A DNA stretch of 41,840 nt, taken from contig JAGBPB010000036.1 of assembly GCA_017633615.1 (NCBI GenBank), positions 1 through 41,840 on the forward strand, given 5' to 3'. The stretch comes from Bacteroidaceae bacterium. GTDB taxonomy: Bacteria > Bacteroidota > Bacteroidia > Bacteroidales > Bacteroidaceae. A program made the position numbers and the translations under genes. Shown here in pieces: positions 1-6,809 of this stretch (its first letter is position 1; each line of letters opens with the position of its first letter). The notes under the pieces are model-generated. The model was not told the origin of the DNA, did no database searches, and saw nothing but the letters and a program-made list of their open reading frames with translations.

Positions 1-432
1 ACCGGCAAGCCCAAGCTGGAGGTTCATTTCCTTGGTATAGGTATCCGCAAGCAGCAGACCGCACGCTTGGTATTCACATCAAAGACCGGCCGTGGTATCA
101 AGGCAACCGTTGTTGACCTGGGTAACCGTTTCCGTCTTATCACCAGCGAGGTTGAGTGCATCGAGCCCAAACCGATGCCCAAACTGCCGGTTGCATCGGC
201 CCTCTGGGTTCCGCAGCCCACATTCGAGATTGGCGCAGGCGCATGGATACTGGCAGGTGGCACACACCACAGTGCTTTCTCATATGATATCACTGCCGAG
301 TATTGGGAGGACTTTGCCGAGATGTGCGGTATAGAGTACATCGGTATCGACAAGAACACCACCATCAGCGGTTTCAAGCAGCAGCTCAGAAACAACGAGG
401 TTTATTACATGCTCAACAAAGCACTCAAGTAA
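1..432 (+). CDS. araA: L-arabinose isomerase, C-terminal part (5' end outside window)
   Basis: The last 143 residues of L-arabinose isomerase, which interconverts L-arabinose and L-ribulose in the cytoplasm. The reading frame is open from base 1, and the start lies upstream of the window. Recognition rests on the C-terminal signature: LEVHFLGIG near the beginning, then ARLVF, PKLPVASALW and AWILAGGTHHSAFS. The last of these contains the His that is a metal ligand/active-site residue in characterised AraA, and the protein ends in NEVYYMLNKALK. It closely follows the E. coli AraA C-terminus from memory. The stop codon is followed after 2 nt by the ATG of the FGGY kinase, so the two genes are clearly cotranscribed. 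Confidence 0.95.
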   Translation, partial: TGKPKLEVHFLGIGIRKQQTARLVFTSKTGRGIKATVVDLGNRFRLITSEVECIEPKPMPKLPVASALWVPQPTFEIGAGAWILAGGTHHSAFSYDITAEYWEDFAEMCGIEYIGIDKNTTISGFKQQLRNNEVYYMLNKALK

Positions 433-434
433 TT

Positions 435-2033
435 ATGGCATACGATCCCAAATCAGTTATAGAAAAAGGACAGGCCATTCTCGGTATCGAGTTTGGTTCG
501 ACCCGCATCAAGGCTGTGCTCATAGACCCCGAATACAAGCCGATTGCCCAAGGTAGTCATACATGGGAGAACCAACTTGTGAACGGTCTGTGGACATACA
601 GCGTTGAGAGCATATGGTTCGGCCTGCAGGACTGCTACGCTGACCTGCGCAAGAACGTGCTCAAGCAGTACGAGGTTGAGATTGAGAACCTGGCTGCAAT
701 AGGCATCAGTGCTATGATGCACGGTTACATGCCTTTTGACAAGCACGGTGACATTCTGGTGCCTTTCCGCACCTGGCGTAACACCAACACAGGCAAGGCA
801 GCCGCTGAGCTGTCTGACCTGTTTGTGTTCAACGTGCCTCTGCGCTGGAGCATTTCACATCTGTATCAGGCTATCCTGGACAATGAGCCGCACGTTAAGG
901 ATATTGATTTCCTGACCACTCTGGCAGGTTTCATCCACTGGCAACTCACCGGCAAGAGAGTTCTTGGTGTAGGTGATGCATCAGGTATGATTCCCGTTGA
1001 CCCCGCAACCAAGACTTACAATGCCACTATGGTTGAGAAGTTTGACAAGCTGATTGCCACCAAGGGTTATCCCTGGAAGTTGCTTGACATTCTGCCCAAG
1101 TCACTTGACGCAGGTCAGGATGCAGGTGTTCTGACCGAGGCTGGCGCACGCAAGCTGGATATTACCGGTCACCTTAAACCGGGTGCTCCCATCTGTCCTC
1201 CTGAGGGCGATGCAGGCACAGGTATGGTGGCTACAAACGCAGTGCGTCCGCGCACGGGTAACGTATCGGCCGGAACATCATCATTCTCAATGATCGTGCT
1301 TGAGAAGGATCTCAAGAAGCCTCATGAGGTAATTGATATCGTTACTACCCCTGATGGCAGCCCCGTGGCTATGGTTCACTGCAACAACTGCACAAGTGAC
1401 CTGAACGCATGGGTTAACCTGTTCAAGGAGTTTGAGGAGATTATGGGCATTCCCGTTGATATGGGACAGCTCTTTACCAACCTGTTCAATGTAGCACTCA
1501 AGGGTAATCCTGACTGCGGCGGCATAATGAGTTACAACTATGTATCAGGTGAGCCTGTTACCGGTTTTGCCGATGGTCGCCCGCTGTTTGTACGCTCAGC
1601 AAATGACAAGTTCAACCTGGCTAACTTTATGCGCGCTATTATAAGCGGTGCTATTGGTGTGCTCAAGGTGGGTAACGATATCCTGTTCAATGAGGAGAAA
1701 ATCAAGGTGGACCGTATTACCGGTCACGGCGGTCTGTTTACCACTCCGGGCGTAGGCCAGCGCATATTGGGAGCTGCCCTGAACTCACCTATATCCTGCA
1801 TGAAGACAGCAGGTGAAGGCGGTCCTTGGGGTATGGCTATCCTGGCATCTTACCTTATCAACAACAAGAAGAATCAGTCACTGGCTGAGTTCCTTGATGA
1901 TGCGGTATTTGCCGGCGATACAGGTACATCGGTCGCTCCTACTCCTGAGGATGTGGCAGGATTCAACGCTTACATTGAGAACTACAAGCAGTGTCTGCCC
2001 ATTGAGGAGGCTGCTGTCAAATTCAAGAAATGA
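435..2033 (+). CDS. araB: FGGY-family pentulose kinase, probable L-ribulokinase
   Basis: A cytoplasmic sugar kinase of 532 residues that probably phosphorylates L-ribulose made by AraA. The N-terminal ATP-binding lobe opens with ILGIEFGSTRIKAVLID, the phosphate-1 loop of the FGGY/actin fold. GISAMMHGYM and GVGDASGM follow in the sugar-binding half, and GNVSAGTSSFSM and GHGGLFTTPGVGQ make up the C-terminal nucleotide-binding lobe. The ATG at 435 is chosen over an in-frame upstream start that would run far into araA. It lies 2 nt after the araA stop and has no Shine-Dalgarno, as is usual in Bacteroidetes. Xylulokinases share the fold and length, so the substrate call rests on linkage to araA and on recalled similarity to the Bacteroides arabinose-operon kinase. 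Confidence 0.82.
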   Translation: MAYDPKSVIEKGQAILGIEFGSTRIKAVLIDPEYKPIAQGSHTWENQLVNGLWTYSVESIWFGLQDCYADLRKNVLKQYEVEIENLAAIGISAMMHGYMPFDKHGDILVPFRTWRNTNTGKAAAELSDLFVFNVPLRWSISHLYQAILDNEPHVKDIDFLTTLAGFIHWQLTGKRVLGVGDASGMIPVDPATKTYNATMVEKFDKLIATKGYPWKLLDILPKSLDAGQDAGVLTEAGARKLDITGHLKPGAPICPPEGDAGTGMVATNAVRPRTGNVSAGTSSFSMIVLEKDLKKPHEVIDIVTTPDGSPVAMVHCNNCTSDLNAWVNLFKEFEEIMGIPVDMGQLFTNLFNVALKGNPDCGGIMSYNYVSGEPVTGFADGRPLFVRSANDKFNLANFMRAIISGAIGVLKVGNDILFNEEKIKVDRITGHGGLFTTPGVGQRILGAALNSPISCMKTAGEGGPWGMAILASYLINNKKNQSLAEFLDDAVFAGDTGTSVAPTPEDVAGFNAYIENYKQCLPIEEAAVKFKK

Positions 2034-2060
2034 TACAAAAGGGGACAGTCCCCTTTTGTA
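2034..2060. repeat. Perfect 27-nt palindrome directly after araB stop; hairpin/terminator-like
   Basis: The arm TACAAAAGGGGAC (2034-2046) and its exact complement GTCCCCTTTTGTA (2048-2060) flank a single central A. The palindrome begins at the base after the araB TGA and ends 26 nt before the galM ATG. As RNA it gives a hairpin of at least 11 bp ending in a U-rich 3' arm, so it could attenuate or process the araB-galM message. Related hairpins occur at 9081-9117 and 16392-16422, so this may be a dispersed repeat rather than an isolated terminator. Confidence 0.8.
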
Positions 2061-2086
2061 CCATTTAGTAACCAATTAATGAAACT

Positions 2087-3241
2087 ATGAAAAAGATTTC
2101 TTTTAAACTGTTTGCACTGGCTGCAGTGGTTTGCTGTATGTCAGCAGGTGCCGCCAAGCCCAAGTTCCCGTTTGTGGACAAGGCTCCTTTTGACACCATT
2201 ATCGATGGTCAGAAAGTGGCCCTTTACACTATTCAGAAAGGAAAGGTTGCTGCACAGATTACTAACTACGGTGGATTTGTAGTAGGTCTCTACTCACCTG
2301 ACAAGAATGGTGAGTACGCCAATCTGGTGACCCACAATAACAGCATCAAGCAGTACTTGAGTTACAATATGGGTATGGTAGGTCCCGCTCTGGGTCGTTA
2401 TGCCAACCGTATTGCCAACGGCAAGTTCACACTTGACGGTGTTGAGTACAACATCACCAAGAACAGTGGTCAGCATACGCTGCATGGCGGTGCCAAAGGT
2501 TTTGACCACACCGCATGGAAGGTTGTAAAGGCCAAGAAGAACAAACTGGTTCTCTCTTGCGTTCTTCCTGACGGTCTGGACGGATTCCCCGGCACTCTGA
2601 CCACTACTCTGACCTACTCCATAACCAAGGATGGCGGTCTGCAGATAAGCTATGAGGCTACTACTGATAAGGCTACCGTTGTCAACCTGTCCAACCACAC
2701 CTATTTCAATCTGGACGGTGCAGGCAATGGTGACATCATGGATCATGAGCTGATGATCAACGCAGGTTTCATTACCGAGACAGACCGCAGCAACATACCT
2801 ACCGGTGATTTTGGTATTGTAGATGGAACGCCTTATGATTTCCAGAAGCCCGTCCGCATAGGTGACCGTCAGTATTCACCTGCTCCCCCTCAGGGTGGAC
2901 AAGGTGGTGGTCGCGGCGGATTCGGAGGTGGATTCGGCGGATTCGGTGGCCAGGTTCCTGAGGGAATGGTACGCAACTATGACAACAACTTCTGCCTCAT
3001 TCATGAGCAGCAGGGCAAAGTTGAGAAAGTTGCAACTCTCTACTCTCCCAAGTCAGGCCGTTTCATGGAGGTTTGGAACAACCATCCGGGACTTCAAGTC
3101 TATACCGGTGCGCGCACCGCTATCGCACTTGAGTCACAGATGTATCCTGATTCACCTAACCATGACTTCTTCCCCAGCACAGTTCTGCGTCCCGGTGAGA
3201 AGTATCAGCACACCATCATCTACAAGCTCTCAGTCAAGTAA
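2087..3241 (+). CDS. galM: Exported aldose 1-epimerase (mutarotase) with Gly-rich insertion
   Basis: A mutarotase of 384 residues that interconverts alpha and beta anomers of aldoses. Residues 1-22 form a signal peptide (MKK, hydrophobic core, then SAGAA), so the enzyme probably acts in the periplasm, readying arabinose or galactose for uptake. Family marks are GRYANRIANGKF (103-113), the His of TLHGG (His133), SNHTYFNL with the catalytic His204, and ALESQMYPDSPNH with catalytic Glu349, followed by FPSTVLRPGE. Residues 266-289 are a Pro/Gly-rich insert (PAPPQGGQGGG, then repeated GGFGG) that ordinary GalM lacks. The gene follows araB across the 2034-2060 palindrome, consistent with an arabinose operon. 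Its last 8 nt overlap the convergent epimerase gene. Confidence 0.93.
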   Translation: MKKISFKLFALAAVVCCMSAGAAKPKFPFVDKAPFDTIIDGQKVALYTIQKGKVAAQITNYGGFVVGLYSPDKNGEYANLVTHNNSIKQYLSYNMGMVGPALGRYANRIANGKFTLDGVEYNITKNSGQHTLHGGAKGFDHTAWKVVKAKKNKLVLSCVLPDGLDGFPGTLTTTLTYSITKDGGLQISYEATTDKATVVNLSNHTYFNLDGAGNGDIMDHELMINAGFITETDRSNIPTGDFGIVDGTPYDFQKPVRIGDRQYSPAPPQGGQGGGRGGFGGGFGGFGGQVPEGMVRNYDNNFCLIHEQQGKVEKVATLYSPKSGRFMEVWNNHPGLQVYTGARTAIALESQMYPDSPNHDFFPSTVLRPGEKYQHTIIYKLSVK

Positions 3242-4247
3242 ACTGAAACTTTGATTTCTCCAGGACCCCGATTACTCGATCGCACCATGCATCGAACTCG
3301 GGGTCTTCTTTTTGGCACTCCTTGTGTGAGAGGACATAATCAAGAGTACGTGCCAACCCCTGTTCAGGAGTGATTGTGGCACAGAATCCGGGAACGGCAC
3401 GTTTCAGTTTGCTGTTGTCAAATAGTACAGTGTGGGTTTTGTCACCCATCAGCTCGCCGGTATAATCGTATGGTGCCACATCAATAAGATATTGTGATGA
3501 CACGTAATATGGATGAAGTTCTACACCCAAATGCTTTGCTATGATCTTATATATCTGAGTCCAACTGATTGACACATCGCTTGTAATCTGGAAAGCCTCA
3601 CCTATAGCCCGTTCGTTGCCCATAAGGCCGATGAATCCACGTGCAAAATCCTCATTACAGGTTATGGTCCAGAGTGATGAGCCGTCACCATGAATTATTA
3701 CAGGCTTGCCTTCCATAATGCGCTTTACCACCTGCCAACTGCCGTTTCGGCCGTGAACAGCAAGAGGAACTGCACGCTCATCATACGTATGGCTGGGGCG
3801 GATTATTGTTACCGGGAATCCGTTCTCACGATACATACGCATCAGGAAATCCTCACATGCTATCTTGTTGCGTGAATACTCCCAATAAGGATTGGCAAGC
3901 GAAGTTCCCTCTGTAATCACATAGTTTGCCGGCATTTTGTTGTAAGCCGATGCAGAACTTATATACATATACTGCTTGGTCTTACCTTTAAAAAGACGAT
4001 AATCACGTTCCACCTGCTCCGGTACGAATCCTATGAAATCACACACCACATCAAATGTCATATCCTTGATGAGTGCGGCTACCTGAGCCTCATCATTGAT
4101 ATCGGCTTTTATAAAACGGATAGAACCGGGCAGTTCTGCGTTACGATTGCCGCGGTTGAGCAGATAGAGTTCAGCACCCTGAGCGGCCAGTTGTCTTGAG
4201 ATTGCGGTACTGATAGTTCCTGTACCTCCTATAAACAAAGCTTTCAT
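3234..4247 (-). CDS. NAD-dependent epimerase/dehydratase (extended SDR family)
   Basis: A 337-residue Rossmann-fold protein of the extended short-chain dehydrogenase family. Residues 1-13 (MKALFIGGTGTIS) carry the GxxGxxx dinucleotide-binding loop, and LLNRGNR (29-35) is placed where an NADP-type ribose contact would be. VVCDFIGF, YISSASAY and the catalytic pair Tyr124/Lys128 (YSRNK) follow. It is closest in feel to the CSP41-like, mRNA-binding/atypical epimerase subgroup, so a nucleotide-sugar substrate is not assured. The gene is monocistronic, convergent with galM (8 nt overlap) and divergent from the DUF805 gene. A -7 box lies 30 nt upstream of its ATG. Confidence 0.82.
   Translation of the reverse strand: MKALFIGGTGTISTAISRQLAAQGAELYLLNRGNRNAELPGSIRFIKADINDEAQVAALIKDMTFDVVCDFIGFVPEQVERDYRLFKGKTKQYMYISSASAYNKMPANYVITEGTSLANPYWEYSRNKIACEDFLMRMYRENGFPVTIIRPSHTYDERAVPLAVHGRNGSWQVVKRIMEGKPVIIHGDGSSLWTITCNEDFARGFIGLMGNERAIGEAFQITSDVSISWTQIYKIIAKHLGVELHPYYVSSQYLIDVAPYDYTGELMGDKTHTVLFDNSKLKRAVPGFCATITPEQGLARTLDYVLSHKECQKEDPEFDAWCDRVIGVLEKSKFQFT
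3262..3313 (+). terminator. Hairpin plus T-run downstream of galM, inside convergent CDS
   Basis: AGGACCCCGA (3262-3271) pairs with TCGGGGTCTT (3298-3307), 10 positions including one G.U, and CTTTTT follows directly. Read on the + strand this is an intrinsic-terminator layout 21 nt after the galM stop. The sequence also codes for the C-terminus of the opposing epimerase. The 26-nt loop is long, so efficiency is uncertain. Confidence 0.5.
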
Positions 4248-4277
4248 ACGGTCAGTAATTTAAAATGTTGGTTTCTG

Positions 4278-4285
4278 CAAATATA
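4278..4285 (-). promoter_or_regulatory. Bacteroidetes -7 element for the epimerase gene
   Basis: On the minus strand this reads TATATTTG, a full match to the TAnnTTTG -7 consensus, about 30 nt before the epimerase ATG. No clear TTTG -33 partner lies at the usual 19-20 nt spacing, so this is half a promoter by sequence. Confidence 0.45.
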
Positions 4286-4295
4286 ATCAAATTAA

Positions 4296-4327
4296 TTTGG
4301 TTCGTTCTTTTTAAAACGTTTACTTTG
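4296..4327 (+). promoter_or_regulatory. Candidate Bacteroidetes promoter for the DUF805 gene
   Basis: TTTG at 4296-4299 is separated by 20 nt from TTACTTTG at 4320-4327, which matches TAnnTTTG at all but one fixed position. Both halves and the spacing fit the primary sigma factor of Bacteroidetes. Transcription would start about 15 nt before the ATG at 4350. Confidence 0.5.
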
Positions 4328-4349
4328 TAGCGCAAAGTACTTTTGAAAT

Positions 4350-4817
4350 ATGTTTGAATCTTTAATTGATACGTTTAAACGTTTTTTTAAATTCAGCGGC
4401 AGGGCTGACCGTAAGGAGTTTTGGATTTGGGCATTAACTATGCTGGCAATATCAGTCCTTATGGTAGGCATTATGGCAGTAATTGCCATTGACTTCGGAA
4501 ACACCAACAATCCTGTTGCACAAGGAATATTCTCGGCAATCATCACAGTGTTTGGAATATTTTGGATAGTAATGTTTCTCCCTTCGCTGGCAGTTTCAGT
4601 ACGCAGGTTGCGTGATGCGGCAGTATCGCCGTGGCTTCTGTTGATTCCGGCTATCCTGTGCATTGCCACATTCCTGGTACTGTTTGACCGCGGACTTTCC
4701 AATATGGACGGTAATCCTCCACACTATTCAGACTTTGTGACATTCTTATTGGCAGCTGTAACGGCTATAACAGGCATTATCTTTTTTGTATTCTTCTGCA
4801 AACCATCCAAGAAATAA
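4350..4817 (+). CDS. DUF805 family inner-membrane protein
   Basis: A 155-residue membrane protein. It opens with the DUF805 hallmark, a short amphipathic stretch MFESLIDTFKRFFKFSGRA followed by DRKEFWIWAL, where the aromatic-rich segment leads into the first membrane helix. Hydrophobic segments follow at about 26-50, 58-80, 92-112 and 127-150. Between helices 2 and 3 lies SVRRLRDAAVSPWLLLIPAI, another DUF805 feature. No catalytic function is known for the family. It starts a run of same-strand membrane-protein genes, with 16 nt to the next ATG, so cotranscription is likely. Confidence 0.88.
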   Translation: MFESLIDTFKRFFKFSGRADRKEFWIWALTMLAISVLMVGIMAVIAIDFGNTNNPVAQGIFSAIITVFGIFWIVMFLPSLAVSVRRLRDAAVSPWLLLIPAILCIATFLVLFDRGLSNMDGNPPHYSDFVTFLLAAVTAITGIIFFVFFCKPSKK

Positions 4818-4833
4818 TTATAAAAACAGTAAT

Positions 4834-5481
4834 ATGAAAGAACAGGAGATTAAGGAGACACTGAGTGATATCAGGAATATGATGGAACGGTCACAAAAGG
4901 TGATGTTTCTGAACGGGACATCGGGTGTTGTGGTTGCAGTCTGGGCTCTCTTAGGAGCTGTTCTCGTAAGTAAGCTTATGTATGGCTCAATCTCTCCGCT
5001 TTGGGGATCCACAGCGTTCCCATTGCGTGATATGGAATCCGGACTGTTTGCAATTACAGCTATCGTATTTGCAGGAACGTTCCTCGCGGCATGGATAACA
5101 GCCTGGCTTATGTCAAAGAACAGAGCAAAACGCTTAGGGCTTGAGTTCAGACTCGACACAAGCGCCAAACAGTTGCTGCACAGTTTATTCACGGTGATGT
5201 CAATTGGCGGACTGTTCTGCCTCACCCCTATCGGGAACGGATATTGGGAACTGGTTCCAGGTTTTATGCTGGCTTTCTACGGGCTTGCACTTGTGGTCAT
5301 TTCACCTATGGCATTCAAAATATCCATCACCAAATACTTCGGTTTTTTACAGATAGCAGTAGGATTGGCCGCACTCGTATTGCCCCAGTACTGTATGATG
5401 TTCTGGACCATAGGATTCTGCATACTTCATTTTATCTGGGGTGTATGGTTCCACTTTGTATTTGACCGTAAGGACCGATGA
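4834..5481 (+). CDS. Uncharacterised membrane protein paired with HTH_34 regulator
   Basis: A 215-residue protein with a short charged N-terminus (MKEQEIKETLSDIRNMMERSQKV), then about six hydrophobic segments at roughly 24-45, 66-92, 112-130, 137-157, 165-185 and 188-208. The ATG at 4834 is preferred over an upstream in-frame start inside the DUF805 gene, because the Lys/Glu-rich amphipathic start is typical of this kind of protein. The stop overlaps the regulator start by 4 nt (ATGA), so the two are translationally coupled. I recall such membrane proteins beside small winged-helix regulators in Bacteroidetes, but no function is established. One inference is that it senses or transmits a signal to the coupled DNA-binding protein. 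Confidence 0.75.
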   Translation: MKEQEIKETLSDIRNMMERSQKVMFLNGTSGVVVAVWALLGAVLVSKLMYGSISPLWGSTAFPLRDMESGLFAITAIVFAGTFLAAWITAWLMSKNRAKRLGLEFRLDTSAKQLLHSLFTVMSIGGLFCLTPIGNGYWELVPGFMLAFYGLALVVISPMAFKISITKYFGFLQIAVGLAALVLPQYCMMFWTIGFCILHFIWGVWFHFVFDRKDR

Positions 5482-5777
5482 CAAGCATTGAGAATCTTGA
5501 CAAGGCATTTGAAAGCCGCGTAAGGCTGGGAATAATGTCAGTACTGACCGGGGCGGGTCAGGCTGATTTCAACACCCTCAAATCCATGCTGGGTGTATCG
5601 GACGGAAACCTGGCCAGCCACATCCGTGCACTTGAGGATCTGGGGTATATTGAGACCATAAAGCAGTTCATCGGCCGCAAGCCCAACACCTCATATACTG
5701 TCACCGAAGCCGGGAAGGATGCTTTCAGCGCCCACATTGATGCTCTCACCACTCTGTTAGGAATAAAACCAGAATGA
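5478..5777 (+). CDS. Winged-helix transcriptional regulator (HTH_34 type)
   Basis: A compact 99-residue winged-helix protein. LDKAFESRVRLGIMSVL is the first helix of the HTH_34/MarR-like fold, FNTLKSMLGVSDGNLASHIRALEDLGYI is the helix-turn-helix with recognition helix, and IGRKPNTSYTVTEAGKDAF is the wing and following helix. There is no ligand-binding domain. The start overlaps the upstream membrane-protein gene by 4 nt and the stop overlaps the next gene by 4 nt, so it is embedded in the operon. It probably autoregulates this set of membrane genes; that is inferred from position only. Confidence 0.9.
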   Translation: MTSIENLDKAFESRVRLGIMSVLTGAGQADFNTLKSMLGVSDGNLASHIRALEDLGYIETIKQFIGRKPNTSYTVTEAGKDAFSAHIDALTTLLGIKPE

Positions 5778-6364
5778 GCATGAGTGAACCTGATAACAAT
5801 AATCCTGGACAGACTAATGACAATGCCGGATGTTGGGGATGTCTTGCAACAATTGGAATATTTGTTCTTGTTTTATCATTGACTTTCGGATGGCTGCACA
5901 TTCATTCCAAGCACAAACAGAACCAATACAAGAAAGATCCTTTTCCGGCACGTGAGGAGGTTGTTGAAGGATTTGCCGGTATAGATTTCCCGTCATACAG
6001 AGTCAAGGAAACCATCATGGGGAAAACTACTTTCTTCGGTGATTATTGTGATACCATCAAACTTGAATTTGATGCAATCCCAGACAGTATGTTTTTTGAT
6101 AAGTTGGACAAAGTCTGCAATGATTCAATCCATATAGAATACCCTGACGGATATATGAACTATCATTTCTGGTATAAAGGTAAAGACGGTAACTATCATG
6201 TATATTTCTCTGCCGTAAAAAGCAATCATTACTATGATACAGTCCGGAATGTATATATTTCAAGAGGCGTACCTGCCGATTTTATTGAAGGCGTTGACAG
6301 ATTTTACTCCATAACCATATCAAAAGACTCTCCAGAATGGACTGTAATTGTTGGAATATTTTAG
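5774..6364 (+). CDS. Hypothetical single-pass membrane protein
   Basis: A 196-residue protein I do not recognise. Residues 1-18 are polar and Asn/Pro-rich, CWGCLATIGIFVLVLSLTFGWL (about 20-41) is one membrane helix, and HIHSKHKQNQYKK follows. The remaining roughly 140 residues are soluble, rich in Asp, Tyr and Phe, and look like a compact alpha/beta domain. By the positive-inside rule the basic stretch after the helix could place the C-terminal domain in the cytoplasm, but this is weak. The gene begins inside the regulator stop codon (ATGA) and ends 9 nt before the next ORF, so it belongs to the same transcript. Its A+T content is higher than that of the metabolic genes in the window. Confidence 0.75.
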   Translation: MSMSEPDNNNPGQTNDNAGCWGCLATIGIFVLVLSLTFGWLHIHSKHKQNQYKKDPFPAREEVVEGFAGIDFPSYRVKETIMGKTTFFGDYCDTIKLEFDAIPDSMFFDKLDKVCNDSIHIEYPDGYMNYHFWYKGKDGNYHVYFSAVKSNHYYDTVRNVYISRGVPADFIEGVDRFYSITISKDSPEWTVIVGIF

Positions 6365-6373
6365 AATAATGAT

Positions 6374-6802
6374 ATGAGTACAATGAATAAAAAGATGCTT
6401 TGGTTAACTCCACTGATTGCAAGTATCATCCAATTGGTATTGAGCGCAATAGTTTATTTTGTTTATGAGATGCTCTTTCCACCGAAACAGCCGGATCCAA
6501 GGGCAGAGGTTATTTTTGTCCTGTTTGTTTTCTTTGGACATGGAGCAATAGAAACAGCAATAGGTTATTTAGTATCCTGGATCTATACTGTGAAAAACAA
6601 GAACAGGAATATGGTTCTTCTCATATATGCGATAATTTACTGCGCTATCAGTATAGGAATGGGGATATTGATAAGTGACAGCCAATTTGAGAATGATGTT
6701 TTGCATTGGATTCTCTTTTTTATGATTCCGGCGATACTTTATCTTATCCCATATATATACGGAACAATCAGATTCTATAATAAGGAAACAGCATACAAAT
6801 AA
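6374..6802 (+). CDS. Small multi-pass membrane protein of unknown function
   Basis: A 142-residue protein with four evident hydrophobic segments at about 8-30 (LWLTPLIASIIQLVLSAIVY), 45-67, 75-95 and 107-130. Charged turns such as YTVKNKNRN lie between them. No enzyme motif is visible and I recognise no family. It sits 9 nt after the previous gene and 7 nt before the DUF4153 gene, so it is part of this membrane operon. Like the preceding ORF it is A+T-rich. It could be a lineage-specific member of the module. Confidence 0.72.
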   Translation: MSTMNKKMLWLTPLIASIIQLVLSAIVYFVYEMLFPPKQPDPRAEVIFVLFVFFGHGAIETAIGYLVSWIYTVKNKNRNMVLLIYAIIYCAISIGMGILISDSQFENDVLHWILFFMIPAILYLIPYIYGTIRFYNKETAYK

Positions 6803-6809
6803 AAGTAAC

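Noticed and set aside
303..434. In-frame N-terminal extension of the FGGY kinase overlapping araA.
   Set aside because: The extension (MGGLCRDVRYRV...) is unrelated to kinase N-termini and the ATG at 435 directly follows the araA stop.
2294..2746. Long antisense open frames within galM, tkt, relA and other genes.
   Set aside because: They mirror codon usage of strongly supported genes and show no motifs of their own.
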